DNA from: an uncultured Eubacteriales bacterium
GTDB lineage: Bacteria > Bacillota > Clostridia > Oscillospirales > Acutalibacteraceae
Assembly: GCA_934465125.1 (NCBI GenBank)
Contig: CAKSKO010000004.1
Coordinates: 1 to 18,434, forward strand
Direction of reading: 5' to 3'
Length of the DNA: 18,434 nt
The notes under the pieces were generated by a model that had not been told where the DNA came from, made no database searches, and saw only the letters and a list, made by a program, of their open reading frames with translations. The position numbers were made by a program, and so were the translations under genes. Positions 5,757 through 12,810 of the stretch are shown here, one piece after another. Positions within the stretch are counted from its first letter, which is position 1; the number at the start of each line of letters is the position of its first letter.

Positions 5757-5858
5757 AAAAAAGAAAAAGGCTTCAAATGCTACCAACATTTGAAGCCTCA
5801 ACGATAACATTCAAAATAAATTTGAAACATTATCGATTCGCACTCATAATCATATCAA
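5757..5858 (-). ncRNA. possible short minus-strand RNA with terminator
   Basis: On the minus strand, TTGATA (5853-5858), 18-bp spacer and GATAAT (5829-5834) could start an RNA near 5823. It would end at the 11-bp hairpin GGCTTCAAATG/CATTTGAAGCC (5769-5797), which is followed on this strand by CCTTTTTCTTTTTTT. The hairpin has no T-run on the plus strand, so it is oriented for leftward transcripts even though the adjacent gene (5090-5740) is rightward. Predicted length is 60-70 nt. No target is identified. Confidence 0.4.
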
Positions 5859-6012
5859 ATTCATTTTGCTTTTTCAATCATTTCTTATACTTTATTCCCC
5901 GCAAAACCTTCATATAAAACTGCTATTTTTTCTTTCTTTTTAAGGCTGATTTTTTCAAAAGATGAGCCGCTTATTCCCACAAATTTTGAGCTAAGAAAGT
6001 GAGGAATTATCC

Positions 6013-6321
6013 ATGGCAAAACCACTTCAAGAACAAATTGCAGAGCTTGAATCCTACTGCAATAAGCTGTCTGAGTTACAGAAATTGTTCGAAAAAATGG
6101 TAAAAAATGAATTCGGACTTGATGCGAAAAAGATCCATAAAATCCTTTCAAAATCTGATTCTTCAGAAAACCAATTTCAAGAAAATATTGCTTCTTATTT
6201 TTCCTTAAAAACAGAAAAAGATTATGCTGATTTTATTTCAATTTTTTGTACCTATACTAATCTTCAACATTTCAAAACCATGCGTAATCACGATTCATTT
6301 CCGGATTCAACGCAGGGATAG
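6013..6321 (+). CDS. hypothetical protein, 102 aa
   Basis: ATG at 6013 with GTGAGGAAT about 8 nt upstream. The N-terminal half is a likely coiled coil (AKPLQEQIAELESYCNKL, LQKLFEKMVKN); the C-terminal half is aromatic and helical (DYADFISIFCTYTNLQHF). No DNA-binding motif can be named. It sits before the mobilisation unit and has its own terminator right after the stop, so it may be a mobilisation accessory gene or unrelated cargo. Not recognised. Confidence 0.65.
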   Translation: MAKPLQEQIAELESYCNKLSELQKLFEKMVKNEFGLDAKKIHKILSKSDSSENQFQENIASYFSLKTEKDYADFISIFCTYTNLQHFKTMRNHDSFPDSTQG

Positions 6322-6370
6322 CTTGAATTTAAAAATTCAAGCGTAAGGGGCGCAGCTCCTTATCCTTTTT
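6321..6370 (+). terminator. double hairpin terminator after the 102-aa gene
   Basis: GCTTGAATTT/AAATTCAAGC (6321-6342) is followed at once by an 8-bp stem TAAGGGGC/GCTCCTTA (one G-U pair, 6344-6362) and then TCCTTTTT. The second stem plus T-run is a standard intrinsic terminator. Confidence 0.7.
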
Positions 6371-6673
6371 GAACGACTTTTAGCCGTGAAAAAAGGATGC
6401 AAAGGTAGCTGGCAATCTGCTTTCTGCAGAGTTGCCGGCGTAGGAAGTGCAACTTCCTGCTGTTGCGAAATGGAAAGCTGCAGCTATGAATGCGCCGGAT
6501 TTTTGAAAGCTATGCTTGAAAAATACCGGCAAATGAATGGATGCTGCTTGGAGTGTAGCAACATTGGAAAGGGGTTGGCTTCGCCGGGGAAAACCTACGA
6601 GGTGTTCCCCAAAAGAACAAATTACCGCTTGCGGCAAGGGCGGTAACGACCGCAGGGGGAACTTGCTTCCCCT

Positions 6674-6821
6674 AATTTGTATAGGGCAGGAAAGGTGATC
6701 AGAAAAAATCCGCGGCTTTGTATCGGGCAGAATCATCAGGCTGCAGCTTTGATGGTTCTGTCCGTTTTACAGAGCCGCGGATTTTTTCTGAGCGCCTTTT
6801 CTGCCCTATCCTTGCCAAATT
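6674..6821. repeat. ~148-bp near-perfect hairpin, candidate oriT of the MobV relaxase
   Basis: Outer arms start AATTTG...ATAGGGCAG (6674-6690) and end CTGCCCTAT...CAAATT (6801-6821). The core is a perfect 19-bp repeat at 6699-6717 and 6773-6791 (TCAGAAAAAATCCGCGGCT). A second nested stem uses 6724-6738 and 6750-6764. It ends 24 bp before the relaxase start. In MobV plasmids oriT lies directly upstream of mob and is made of inverted repeats, so this is the natural candidate. I did not find the pMV158-type nick string, so the nick site is not assigned. The 300 bp to its left (6371-6673) hold only small hairpins and no convincing gene. Confidence 0.55.
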
Positions 6822-6845
6822 AAATAGAGACAATGAGGTGATCTT

Positions 6846-8027
6846 TTGGAATTAACCAAATACCATAGTTCTGAAATCCTGGCTCATATCCGACACGATC
6901 TCCGGCAGATTCCGGCCGGAAAATCTTATGGAAATGAATCCGTAGATCTGGCCTTAACCAAAGAAAATTATAGCCTGATCACTCGTGGAAAAACAGCAAA
7001 AGAAGTCAATCAATATCGCAAGGATTTCGAAGCAAAACTTTTCAAATATAACAGATCTAATCTTGTTCACGCTGTGGAGCTTGTGATCCAATGCCCGTCT
7101 GACTGTCCGCCCGAAGAACATGCTGCTTTTTTTCAGACAGCTTTTGAATGGTATTGCAACACTTATCTTCCGGCCGGAAAAGAATGTGTTTTTCTCTGCG
7201 AAGTGCATAAAGACGAGCACCATTGGATTTCTACTGATAATGGTATGCAGGATATCAGCAAAGAGCATATGCATCTTGCATACGTTCCAGCTATTCCTGC
7301 AGGGGAAAAAAAGCCGGAATTTACTTACCGTTTAAATGCGGATGCACTGACAAAAAAATCTATTTTACGAAGCATGCACTCTTCCCTGCAGTCTGCTCTT
7401 GACAAAGCCGGAATCCATGCCACTGTATGCACAAAGAAAACATCCGATGGGAAAACCATTCCACTTACCGTTAAGCAACTGAAAGAATTAACCGCAAAAA
7501 CAGGTATTGTTCTTGATCACTCTTTAACACTAGATGAGCTGGGATCTCTTTTGCAAAAAACACATGAACTGGAAAAAGCTACCTCCACTATTTCTGCTCA
7601 ACAGCAAGACCTTTCTTTTTTACGGAAAATAGTTTCTGAAAAGGATCTGCAGATCCAACACCTGCAGCATAACATCAATGAGAGCGCCTCAAATACGAAA
7701 GAAAAAATTGAGCTGCAGCAATCCGTTTTTCAAAAAGAATTACAGCTATCTGCTGCCCAAAAAACGATTTCCTCTTACGAGCTGCAGTTATCCAACATGA
7801 CATCAGAAAACCAAAAGCTGCAGCTTCAAATTCACGCTTTGGAAACAGATGCCGCTCATGCCGGCGAACGCCTTAAGCAACTTCAACTTAAAGTTTCTGA
7901 GCTTGAAAAGCAGACATCCATTCAGTCAGAACACACTTGGGGAGCAAATTCCTGGGAAAACTCGCCGAATGGCTGGGGAAATCCCACTTCAAAAGACCAC
8001 ACAATAGAAGAAGAAAAATTATGGTAA
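6846..8027 (+). CDS. mobV: MobV-family relaxase (Mob/Pre), 393 aa
   Basis: This enzyme nicks oriT and pilots single-stranded plasmid DNA during mobilisation. The N-terminal half matches the Mob_Pre family: an early HxxR-type region (IRHDLR, residues 15-20), a conserved RSNLVHAVELVIQCP segment (70-84), and the metal/catalytic block HKDE (121-124) followed by KEHMHLAYVP (139-148), the HxDE...HxH arrangement. Residues about 230-365 form a long coiled coil rich in Gln/Glu; the tail is Trp/Gly/Asn-rich (WGANSWENSPNGWGN). The start is TTG at 6846, after GAGGTGATC; no ATG fits better. It follows the large hairpin and is 26 bp from the coupling-protein gene, with which it must form one operon. Length is normal for the family. 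Confidence 0.88.
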   Translation: MELTKYHSSEILAHIRHDLRQIPAGKSYGNESVDLALTKENYSLITRGKTAKEVNQYRKDFEAKLFKYNRSNLVHAVELVIQCPSDCPPEEHAAFFQTAFEWYCNTYLPAGKECVFLCEVHKDEHHWISTDNGMQDISKEHMHLAYVPAIPAGEKKPEFTYRLNADALTKKSILRSMHSSLQSALDKAGIHATVCTKKTSDGKTIPLTVKQLKELTAKTGIVLDHSLTLDELGSLLQKTHELEKATSTISAQQQDLSFLRKIVSEKDLQIQHLQHNINESASNTKEKIELQQSVFQKELQLSAAQKTISSYELQLSNMTSENQKLQLQIHALETDAAHAGERLKQLQLKVSELEKQTSIQSEHTWGANSWENSPNGWGNPTSKDHTIEEEKLW

Positions 8028-8053
8028 CCTTGCAAAAATAAGGAGGATTTTTT

Positions 8054-9679
8054 ATGATCAAAAAACGTGGATTTTGGTATACTTTAAAATATTATCATGT
8101 ATTACCACTCGCACTATTTGGAATACTGCTTTTTCTTTCCACCAATTATATCTTTGATATTTTCTGCACCTCTTTTGGTCTTACGGTTCGGAATCCTTTT
8201 TACAAAATGCTGCAGCTTGCTATTCCGATTGGCCTTTTTGCTATTTGGCTGATCGTTGTTGTTACAAGCTGCAGAAACAAATCTTATACTTACTATACCA
8301 ACCGTAATTTGAAAGATGATCAGAACAAATACCACCGCAGCTATTCCGAACTTTTAGAATATTTTAAAAATGCAGAGCCGCACAAACTTGATACCTCTAT
8401 TTTTTCCAAAGAAAGCTGGCATACTGCAGACGGAATTATCTTCGGTGTCGATCACGGCCGGCTCATTAAAATTCCATCCGATTCAGAATGTAATATTGCC
8501 GTCATGGGGCCACCAGCTTCCGGAAAGACATCCGGCTGTGCGATCATCACTGCTTGTACCTTCGCCGGATCGGTTCTCGCAATCGACATAAAAGGAGACA
8601 TTTACCAGTATGTTTCTACTCACACCGATCGAAAAATTGCACGCTTCTGCCCTGACTCTCCAAATGCCTTAACAGACAGTGTACGTTTTGATCCCTTCTC
8701 CGAACTGACACAAATGGACGAAACAGATCAGAAATTATATCTGGAATCTATGGCAACGGTATTAATTGCAGATGAAGGCGGCTCCGATGGGAATTATTTT
8801 AGCAGCCGCGCAAGAAAGATGTTCCAGGGCATTACGCATCTGCTTTTCTTTTCCAATCCTAATATAAGCTTTCCGGATGTCGTTCATGCCATTTTGCAAG
8901 GCAACATTTTTGACTGGGTAAAAAAAGCGATAGACAGTGATTGTGTACCGGCGAAAGAACTCCTTGCATCCTTTTACGGTAACTCGGAGAAAAATGTTTC
9001 TTCGGCCTACGATGCACTCACGACAGCGCTCATTCACTTTTCAAATCCAATCTTAGATGAATTACTTTCCAAAAGCGGAAACAGTGTTTCGATTGCTCTT
9101 CTGGAACAAGGCACTGATCTTTATCTACAGATTAGCCAGGAACACCTGGATGCTTATGCCCCCCTCTTCACTCTTCTTCTGCAAAGCATGAGCACCGCCT
9201 TTACAAAACGACCTGATAGCTCCACTGGCATTAAAAACCGGCCTATCCTCATGCTACTAGATGAGTTCCCGCAGCTAACTTTCTCTTATAAACTGATCAA
9301 CTCAAACCTGTCAACGTTGCGTTCAAAATCTGTCATTTGTATGCTTATTCAGCAGAACTTGTCACAACTTGAATATCGTTATCAGCCGACCGGCGCACGA
9401 TCGATCTTAGGTAACTGCAATTATCAGGTAATTCTCGGCAGCAATGATATCAATTCATCTAAAGTCTTTTCCGATACTTTCGGATTTAAAAGAGTATTAA
9501 AAATCTCTAATTCGGAGACATTCGCTCAGAATACTTCCTCCGGAAGATCAATTCAGGAAACCACGGAAAAAGTATTTCCGCCGGAGCACTTTGGCGATCT
9601 TTCGCAAGAAAAAAAGATGATTGTTTATTTTAAAGGAAAATACATTGAATGCAAAAAACTAAACTGCTATATAGACTAA
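8054..9679 (+). CDS. VirD4/TraG-type coupling ATPase (T4CP), 541 aa
   Basis: Type IV coupling proteins are inner-membrane hexameric ATPases that hand relaxase-DNA complexes to a secretion channel. Seen here: two N-terminal membrane segments (about residues 16-37 and 52-71), Walker A GPPASGKTS (152-160), the DIKGD strand (178-182) typical of TraG/VirD4, Walker B ILMLLDEFPQL (398-408), and a downstream QQNLSQLEYRY motif. The ATG at 8054 follows AAGGAGG. Length and domain order are those of an intact protein. It sits directly behind the relaxase and ends in a strong terminator, with no other secretion genes. That is unusual for a MobV element, since most rely on a helper's coupling protein. Confidence 0.9.
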   Translation: MIKKRGFWYTLKYYHVLPLALFGILLFLSTNYIFDIFCTSFGLTVRNPFYKMLQLAIPIGLFAIWLIVVVTSCRNKSYTYYTNRNLKDDQNKYHRSYSELLEYFKNAEPHKLDTSIFSKESWHTADGIIFGVDHGRLIKIPSDSECNIAVMGPPASGKTSGCAIITACTFAGSVLAIDIKGDIYQYVSTHTDRKIARFCPDSPNALTDSVRFDPFSELTQMDETDQKLYLESMATVLIADEGGSDGNYFSSRARKMFQGITHLLFFSNPNISFPDVVHAILQGNIFDWVKKAIDSDCVPAKELLASFYGNSEKNVSSAYDALTTALIHFSNPILDELLSKSGNSVSIALLEQGTDLYLQISQEHLDAYAPLFTLLLQSMSTAFTKRPDSSTGIKNRPILMLLDEFPQLTFSYKLINSNLSTLRSKSVICMLIQQNLSQLEYRYQPTGARSILGNCNYQVILGSNDINSSKVFSDTFGFKRVLKISNSETFAQNTSSGRSIQETTEKVFPPEHFGDLSQEKKMIVYFKGKYIECKKLNCYID

Positions 9680-9685
9680 TTTAAA

Positions 9686-9738
9686 AGCAGCCGGAGCATA
9701 TAGATTTTCGTCATCTATAGCTCCGGCTGCTTCTTTTT
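9686..9738 (+). terminator. intrinsic terminator of the mobilisation operon
   Basis: AGCAGCCGGAGC (from 9686) pairs with GCTCCGGCTGCT (to 9731), extended by TATAGAT/ATCTATA with one bulge, and is followed by TCTTTTT. Confidence 0.9.
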
Positions 9739-9831
9739 AACGATCGATATGATTGATCAGCATTTTCTTGAGATTTATTTTTCAAAATTCACATTCCACG
9801 TTCTCAAATCAATCTATTTTGAAGAAAAGCC

Positions 9832-9859
9832 TTGACGTTCGCGAACACCGCGATATAAT
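9832..9859 (+). promoter_or_regulatory. near-consensus promoter of the candidate long RNA
   Basis: -35 TTGACG (9832-9837), 16-bp spacer, -10 TATAAT (9854-9859). The spacer starts with the palindrome TTCGCGAA (9838-9845), a possible regulator site. No coding frame with a ribosome site follows. Confidence 0.7.
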
Positions 9860-9886
9860 CCTAGGGGATTAGGAAAACGGCTTTTT

Positions 9887-9898
9887 GGGCGCACTTAT
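9887..9898 (-). promoter_or_regulatory. IncQ/MOBQ-like oriT nick core
   Basis: On the minus strand ATAAGTGCGCCC matches the nick core (TAAGTGCG-CCCT) of RSF1010-type transfer origins and the related Gram-positive pIP501/pSK41-type sites, except that the next base is A, not T. It is the 5' arm of the hairpin 9883-9935. It may be a second transfer origin for a helper MOBQ relaxase, or a chance match inside the RNA gene. Confidence 0.35.
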
Positions 9899-10543
9899 TC
9901 CGTCAAATCATACAGAAGAAAAGTGCAACCCAAAATATGTAATCCCTTTTTCATAGGTATCCGTATTTTCTGTTTCCTGACTATGGCTATCCGTAGATAT
10001 GCCATCACGCTTTTATAGTTCCCGCAGCCCCAAATTTACTCTAACTACCAGCAGTTTCCCGCTGTTGCGTGATTCCCTCCAACAAACACTAACTTCATCT
10101 GGAGGTGGCCTACAGCATAAATTGCTGCAACTGTGCGCCCCCGCTCTTCATCTTTAACCTTGGACTTTTCAGCCTTTAGGCTTCCCTTTCTGTTCGGGAG
10201 AGGCAATCCCTGCCTCTACGAGGATCTGTATGAGCTCTCATCCCCTCTGGTCATACCACCACGGAAACAACGGTGTAGCGGTAACCCCGCGATTTTCTTG
10301 TTAAGCTCGCGACACTCCGGTCTGGATTTATACTGCCCGCAGGCTCTGCAGATAGCCTATACAACCGCGTTTTAGTGTATGCCGCTGTATAGGCCCTCCC
10401 TTGTTTCTCAAGGGCAAGATTGGCGTCAACTTTTAAAATGTCATCTTCTGAAATATTTAAAATCCCGTTGACTTTCCAGCAAAACTCCCCTATAATAGGG
10501 AATAAGGGTAATAGGGTTCCGTGATGGTATACTATCCCCATCT

Positions 10544-10622
10544 AATGGTATATAGGATTCTAGATATATAGGTATATAAAACTCTAGGTATATGATATAT
10601 AAGATTCTAGGATTCTAACCCC
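10544..10622. repeat. degenerate AT-rich direct repeats
   Basis: The words TATATAGG, GATTCTAG and CTCTAGG recur about three times at roughly 25-bp intervals. The stretch lies inside the 3' part of the candidate RNA. It could be protein-binding iterons or a low-complexity RNA segment. Confidence 0.45.
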
Positions 10623-10707
10623 ATTTTTCAGCTTAGATCGTGGTTGATTTTTCATATCAGAACGCCAATTCTGAATGAAGGCTGAATCGAAAAGAATAAC
10701 TTTTCTT

Positions 10708-10742
10708 AGAAGAAGCTACGCCAATAGCTTCTTCTTTTTTTT
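10708..10742 (+). terminator. intrinsic terminator of the candidate long RNA
   Basis: AGAAGAAGCT (10708-10717) and AGCTTCTTCT (10726-10735) around loop ACGCCAAT, followed by an uninterrupted T-run to 10742. No plus-strand gene ends just upstream, so it most likely terminates the transcript from 9866. Confidence 0.85.
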
Positions 10743-10840
10743 CGTAAATCAGCTTGTTTCTATTCTATCTTATTTGTTTTTTAAATGCAAGATCTTTTAC
10801 TCATAAGTTAATTTATTTTTTATTTTTTTCAATTTTTCAC

Positions 10841-10869
10841 TTGTAAAATAATTTATAATACATTATAAT
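10841..10869 (+). promoter_or_regulatory. promoter of parAB
   Basis: -35 TTGTAA (10841-10846), 17-bp spacer, -10 TATAAT (10864-10869). A partition palindrome overlaps the -35/spacer and a 25-bp palindrome (10870-10894) covers the start site, so ParB-type autorepression is expected. Confidence 0.6.
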
Positions 10870-10920
10870 AATGTAAAATAAATTATTTTACATTAAAATA
10901 CATTATAATAAATTATTTTA
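10844..10920. repeat. upstream partition sites (three copies)
   Basis: Copies of the AT-rich palindrome TAAAATAAATTATTTTA or a partial form lie at 10844-10856, 10874-10890 (inside a perfect 25-bp palindrome with arms AATGTAAAATAA) and 10908-10920. The same motif recurs after parB. Likely centromere and operator in one. Confidence 0.7.
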
Positions 10921-10944
10921 TTCACTATAAAGGAGGTTTTCAAA

Positions 10945-11721
10945 GTGCATACTATTTGCATTGCCAACCAAAAAGGAGGCGTTGGAAAAACAACAACCGC
11001 AACGACCTTAGCAGCTCTTCTCAAATTAAAAGGATATCGTACTCTTTTAATTGATGCTGATCCACAATGTAACAGCACAGATACCTATCGAGCAACCACA
11101 TACAAAACTGCAACCTTATATGATGTGATTCTTGATCAGGATGACCCGCTTCCCGTTAATGATGCAATTCAACATACAGAAATTGGGGATATTATTGCAT
11201 CCGATCCGGAGCTTAAAGGCGCTGACTCCAAATTCCCTGCCGATGGAGAAGAATATTTTAAACTGCAGGAGGCCTTACAAAATCTTTCTGGTTATGATTT
11301 TGTCATAATTGACACAGCTCCTTCCGATAATAAACTTCTAAAAAATTGTCTGATTGCTGCAGACCAGGTTGTTATTCCTATCGTTGCTGATCGATATTCC
11401 CTTCAAGGCTTGTCCGATCTAAATAGAACCATTGTTAAAATTCAAAAGCGCAACAATCCAAAATTAAAAATTGCTGGTCTTTTACTTATCAAATATAAGC
11501 GCCGGCAAACGTTGGCACGCGAAGTTAAAGATGCCCTTACTGATATTTCTACTCAAATGCATACGCGTGTATTTAATGCAACAATTCGTGAGAGTGCAAG
11601 CGTCCAAAAAGCACAGGCACAAAGAACGACACTTCTTAACTACGATCCAAAGTCGACGGCCGCTGTAGATTACATGGCTTTTGTCGATGAATTACTACAA
11701 GGAGGCGACTATGCGGGATAA
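10945..11721 (+). CDS. parA: ParA partition ATPase, 258 aa
   Basis: This P-loop ATPase segregates low-copy plasmids by forming nucleoid-bound gradients stimulated by its partner DNA-binding protein. It has the deviant Walker A KGGVGKTTT (residues 10-18), the LLIDADPQCN strand (34-43) and Walker B FVIIDTAPS (119-127). There is no N-terminal HTH, so it is of the small type Ib class (like Delta/ParF/Soj-like plasmid ParAs). Start is GTG, 8 nt after AAAGGAGG. The last 11 bp overlap the start of the next gene, and the partner's AAGGAGG lies inside the parA end. Three partition sites precede it, and regulation by the partner at the promoter is likely. Confidence 0.93.
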   Translation: MHTICIANQKGGVGKTTTATTLAALLKLKGYRTLLIDADPQCNSTDTYRATTYKTATLYDVILDQDDPLPVNDAIQHTEIGDIIASDPELKGADSKFPADGEEYFKLQEALQNLSGYDFVIIDTAPSDNKLLKNCLIAADQVVIPIVADRYSLQGLSDLNRTIVKIQKRNNPKLKIAGLLLIKYKRRQTLAREVKDALTDISTQMHTRVFNATIRESASVQKAQAQRTTLLNYDPKSTAAVDYMAFVDELLQGGDYAG

Positions 11722-12106
11722 ATCGATAACTGCAAAGCAAAACTCAAAAAAATCCCCCCAGCAGAGCGTCTACGCCGGTTTAAATTTTGATGGGATTGAT
11801 CCTATCGATGAAGAAACTTCTTCAAAAGTCTTACAAGCTCCTTCTGATAGTTCTGCTGTCGATGACACACCAATTGACCCAACCAGAAACTACAGCAAAT
11901 ATTATACACCCCATCCCAAAAAGGGAAGTAATAACGGAGATCTTGGCCGTGGCCCCGTTGATGAGCGAAAAATACAATTCAGTGTAACTTGTACGCCTGC
12001 GCAAAAAGAGCTTTTTAAAGAAGCTGCAAAAAAAAGTAAGCGAAAACTACCCGATTTTATATGTGTCGCTGTTGAGGAATATATCGAGAAAAATAATTTA
12101 AAATAA
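11711..12106 (+). CDS. parB: small ribbon-helix-helix centromere-binding protein (ParB), 131 aa
   Basis: The partner of ParA. Residues 1-85 are polar and probably disordered (Ser/Asp/Pro-rich, SDSSAVDDTPIDPTRNYSK), and would contain the ParA-stimulating segment. Residues 86-127 (RKIQFSVTCTPAQKELFKEA then FICVAVEEYIEK) fit a ribbon-helix-helix fold, the DNA-binding type used by Omega, ParG and CopG. ATG at 11711 is 5 nt after AAGGAGG and overlaps parA. It is followed by five copies of the AT-rich palindrome that also flank parA, a typical centromere arrangement. It is longer than Omega (about 70 aa) because of the N-terminal extension. I infer the role from position and fold; sequence identity to named families was not tested. 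Confidence 0.82.
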   Translation: MRDKSITAKQNSKKSPQQSVYAGLNFDGIDPIDEETSSKVLQAPSDSSAVDDTPIDPTRNYSKYYTPHPKKGSNNGDLGRGPVDERKIQFSVTCTPAQKELFKEAAKKSKRKLPDFICVAVEEYIEKNNLK

Positions 12107-12265
12107 ATTATTTTAAATTATAATAATTTATTTTATTCGTTTATAAGCATTATTTCCTTCAATTTTTATGTTTGTACTATTAAAATAATTTATTTTATAT
12201 TATAATAAATTATTTTAATTCTTTTCCAGTTCAAACTATCTTTAGCACTATAATAATTTATTTTA
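12099..12265. repeat. downstream partition sites (five copies)
   Basis: AT-rich palindromes at 12099-12115, 12122-12135, 12181-12197 (TAAAATAATTTATTTTA, full 17-bp form), 12205-12217 and 12252-12265. They fill the gap between parB and the HTH gene and repeat the motif found before parA. The array also covers the likely promoter of the HTH gene (for example TTGTAC 12172-12177, 18 bp, TATATT 12196-12201), tying that gene to partition control. Confidence 0.75.
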
Positions 12266-12299
12266 TTTATAACCTCTTAAGAAAGGACACTCATTCAAA

Positions 12300-12557
12300 A
12301 TGAATCTTAATGAATACAGCACCAAAAATGGAAAGCAATTTGTAAATACCGCCTCCGAAAAGCTACGAATTGCGATGATAAAAAAAGGAATCAAAACTTC
12401 AAAGCTCGCAAGTTTAATGAATTGCTCCGCTTCAAATATGACAAATCATCTTAAACGGAATAATTTTTCAGAACGAGATCTCCGTTTGATCGCCGATAGT
12501 CTTGGCTATGATGTCGAAATCACTCTAATCTCACGTGAAACCGGCGAAAAAATTTGA
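12300..12557 (+). CDS. XRE-type HTH regulator, 85 aa
   Basis: Helix-turn-helix protein of the Cro/C1 class: residues 22-72 contain the fold, with KTSKLASLMNCSASNMTNHL (32-51) as the HTH and RDLRLIADSLGYDVEI (59-74) closing it. It lacks any effector domain. Ribosome site AAAGGA lies upstream of ATG at a somewhat long spacing. The promoter region lies within the partition array. It ends in a strong terminator. Likely a repressor for copy control or maintenance genes; the target is unknown. Confidence 0.85.
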   Translation: MNLNEYSTKNGKQFVNTASEKLRIAMIKKGIKTSKLASLMNCSASNMTNHLKRNNFSERDLRLIADSLGYDVEITLISRETGEKI

Positions 12558-12560
12558 AAT

Positions 12561-12600
12561 AAAGAAAGCACGGCCAGATAATTCCGACCGTGCTTTCTTT
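12561..12600. terminator. bidirectional terminator between HTH gene and minus operon
   Basis: AAAGAAAGCACGG (12561-12573) pairs perfectly with CCGTGCTTTCTTT (12588-12600). It ends the HTH gene on plus; on minus it overlaps the stop codon of the 52-aa gene and is followed by a T-rich stretch. Confidence 0.88.
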
Positions 12601-12757
12601 ATCCTCTAATCATTTTGAGAAAATCTCTTACTTGCTTTTCATATTTTTCTGGTACTGAGATTGTATTCCCTTTTAATGTGGCTTCTTTCGATAAAGTATG
12701 TGCAAATGTCCATACCACTTTTCTTATCATGTCCTCAGAACATTTTATATTTGTCAT
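12599..12757 (-). CDS. hypothetical protein, 52 aa
   Basis: ATG at 12757 follows AGAGGAAGGT. The peptide is helical and basic (CSEDMIRKVVWTFAHTLSKE, then a PEKYEKQVRDFL helix). The frame stays open upstream to 12889, but that part (KKARKKDKEEG) has no ribosome site at its start and overlaps the Pif1 remnant, so I take the shorter gene. It is the last gene of the minus operon. Not recognised. Confidence 0.55.
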   Translation of the reverse strand: MTNIKCSEDMIRKVVWTFAHTLSKEATLKGNTISVPEKYEKQVRDFLKMIRG

Positions 12758-12810
12758 ACCTTCCTCTTTATCTTTTTTTCGTGCCTTTTTTCTCGGATCT
12801 TCTTCTCTCT

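Larger units (their letters stand above)
9866..10742 (+). ncRNA. candidate large structured RNA, about 870 nt
   Basis: The stretch starts at a strong promoter, has no convincing reading frame, and ends in a perfect terminator. Local helices visible along the plus strand: TTTTGGG-GCACTT with AAGTGC-CCCAAAA (9883-9935); ATGGCTATC with GATATGCCAT (9983-10005); CAGCA/TGCTG (10113-10127); AGCC/GGCT (10171-10182); AGAGGCA/TGCCTCT (10199-10217); CGCGA/TCGCG (10288-10311); GCCTATACA/TGTATAGGC (10355-10394); CCCTTG/CAAGGG (10398-10414); GTCAAC/GTTGAC (10425-10472); CCCTA/TAGGG (10488-10500). Large ornate RNAs (GOLLD, ROOL and similar) are known from Firmicute plasmids and phages. I cannot tell whether this belongs to one of them. 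The AT-rich 3' portion 10544-10622 carries repeated GATTCTAG/TATATAGG words. No protein role is proposed. Confidence 0.5.

Noticed and set aside
6386..6646. Plus-strand Cys-rich frame of 86 codons
   Set aside because: GTG start with no ribosome site, directly after a terminator, odd composition, and a longer opposing frame of equal quality; treated as non-coding.
9887..10130. Group II intron remnant (minus-strand GTGCGCCC resembles an intron 5' end)
   Set aside because: No domain V hairpin or reverse transcriptase fragment found nearby; the GTGYG match alone is too short.
10251..10541. Minus-strand 96-codon frame inside the candidate RNA
   Set aside because: No ribosome site, poor residue composition, and it runs through several hairpins; better explained as a shadow of structured RNA.
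10544..10622. CRISPR-like repeats
   Set aside because: Repeats are degenerate, AT-only and without spacer-sized unique segments.
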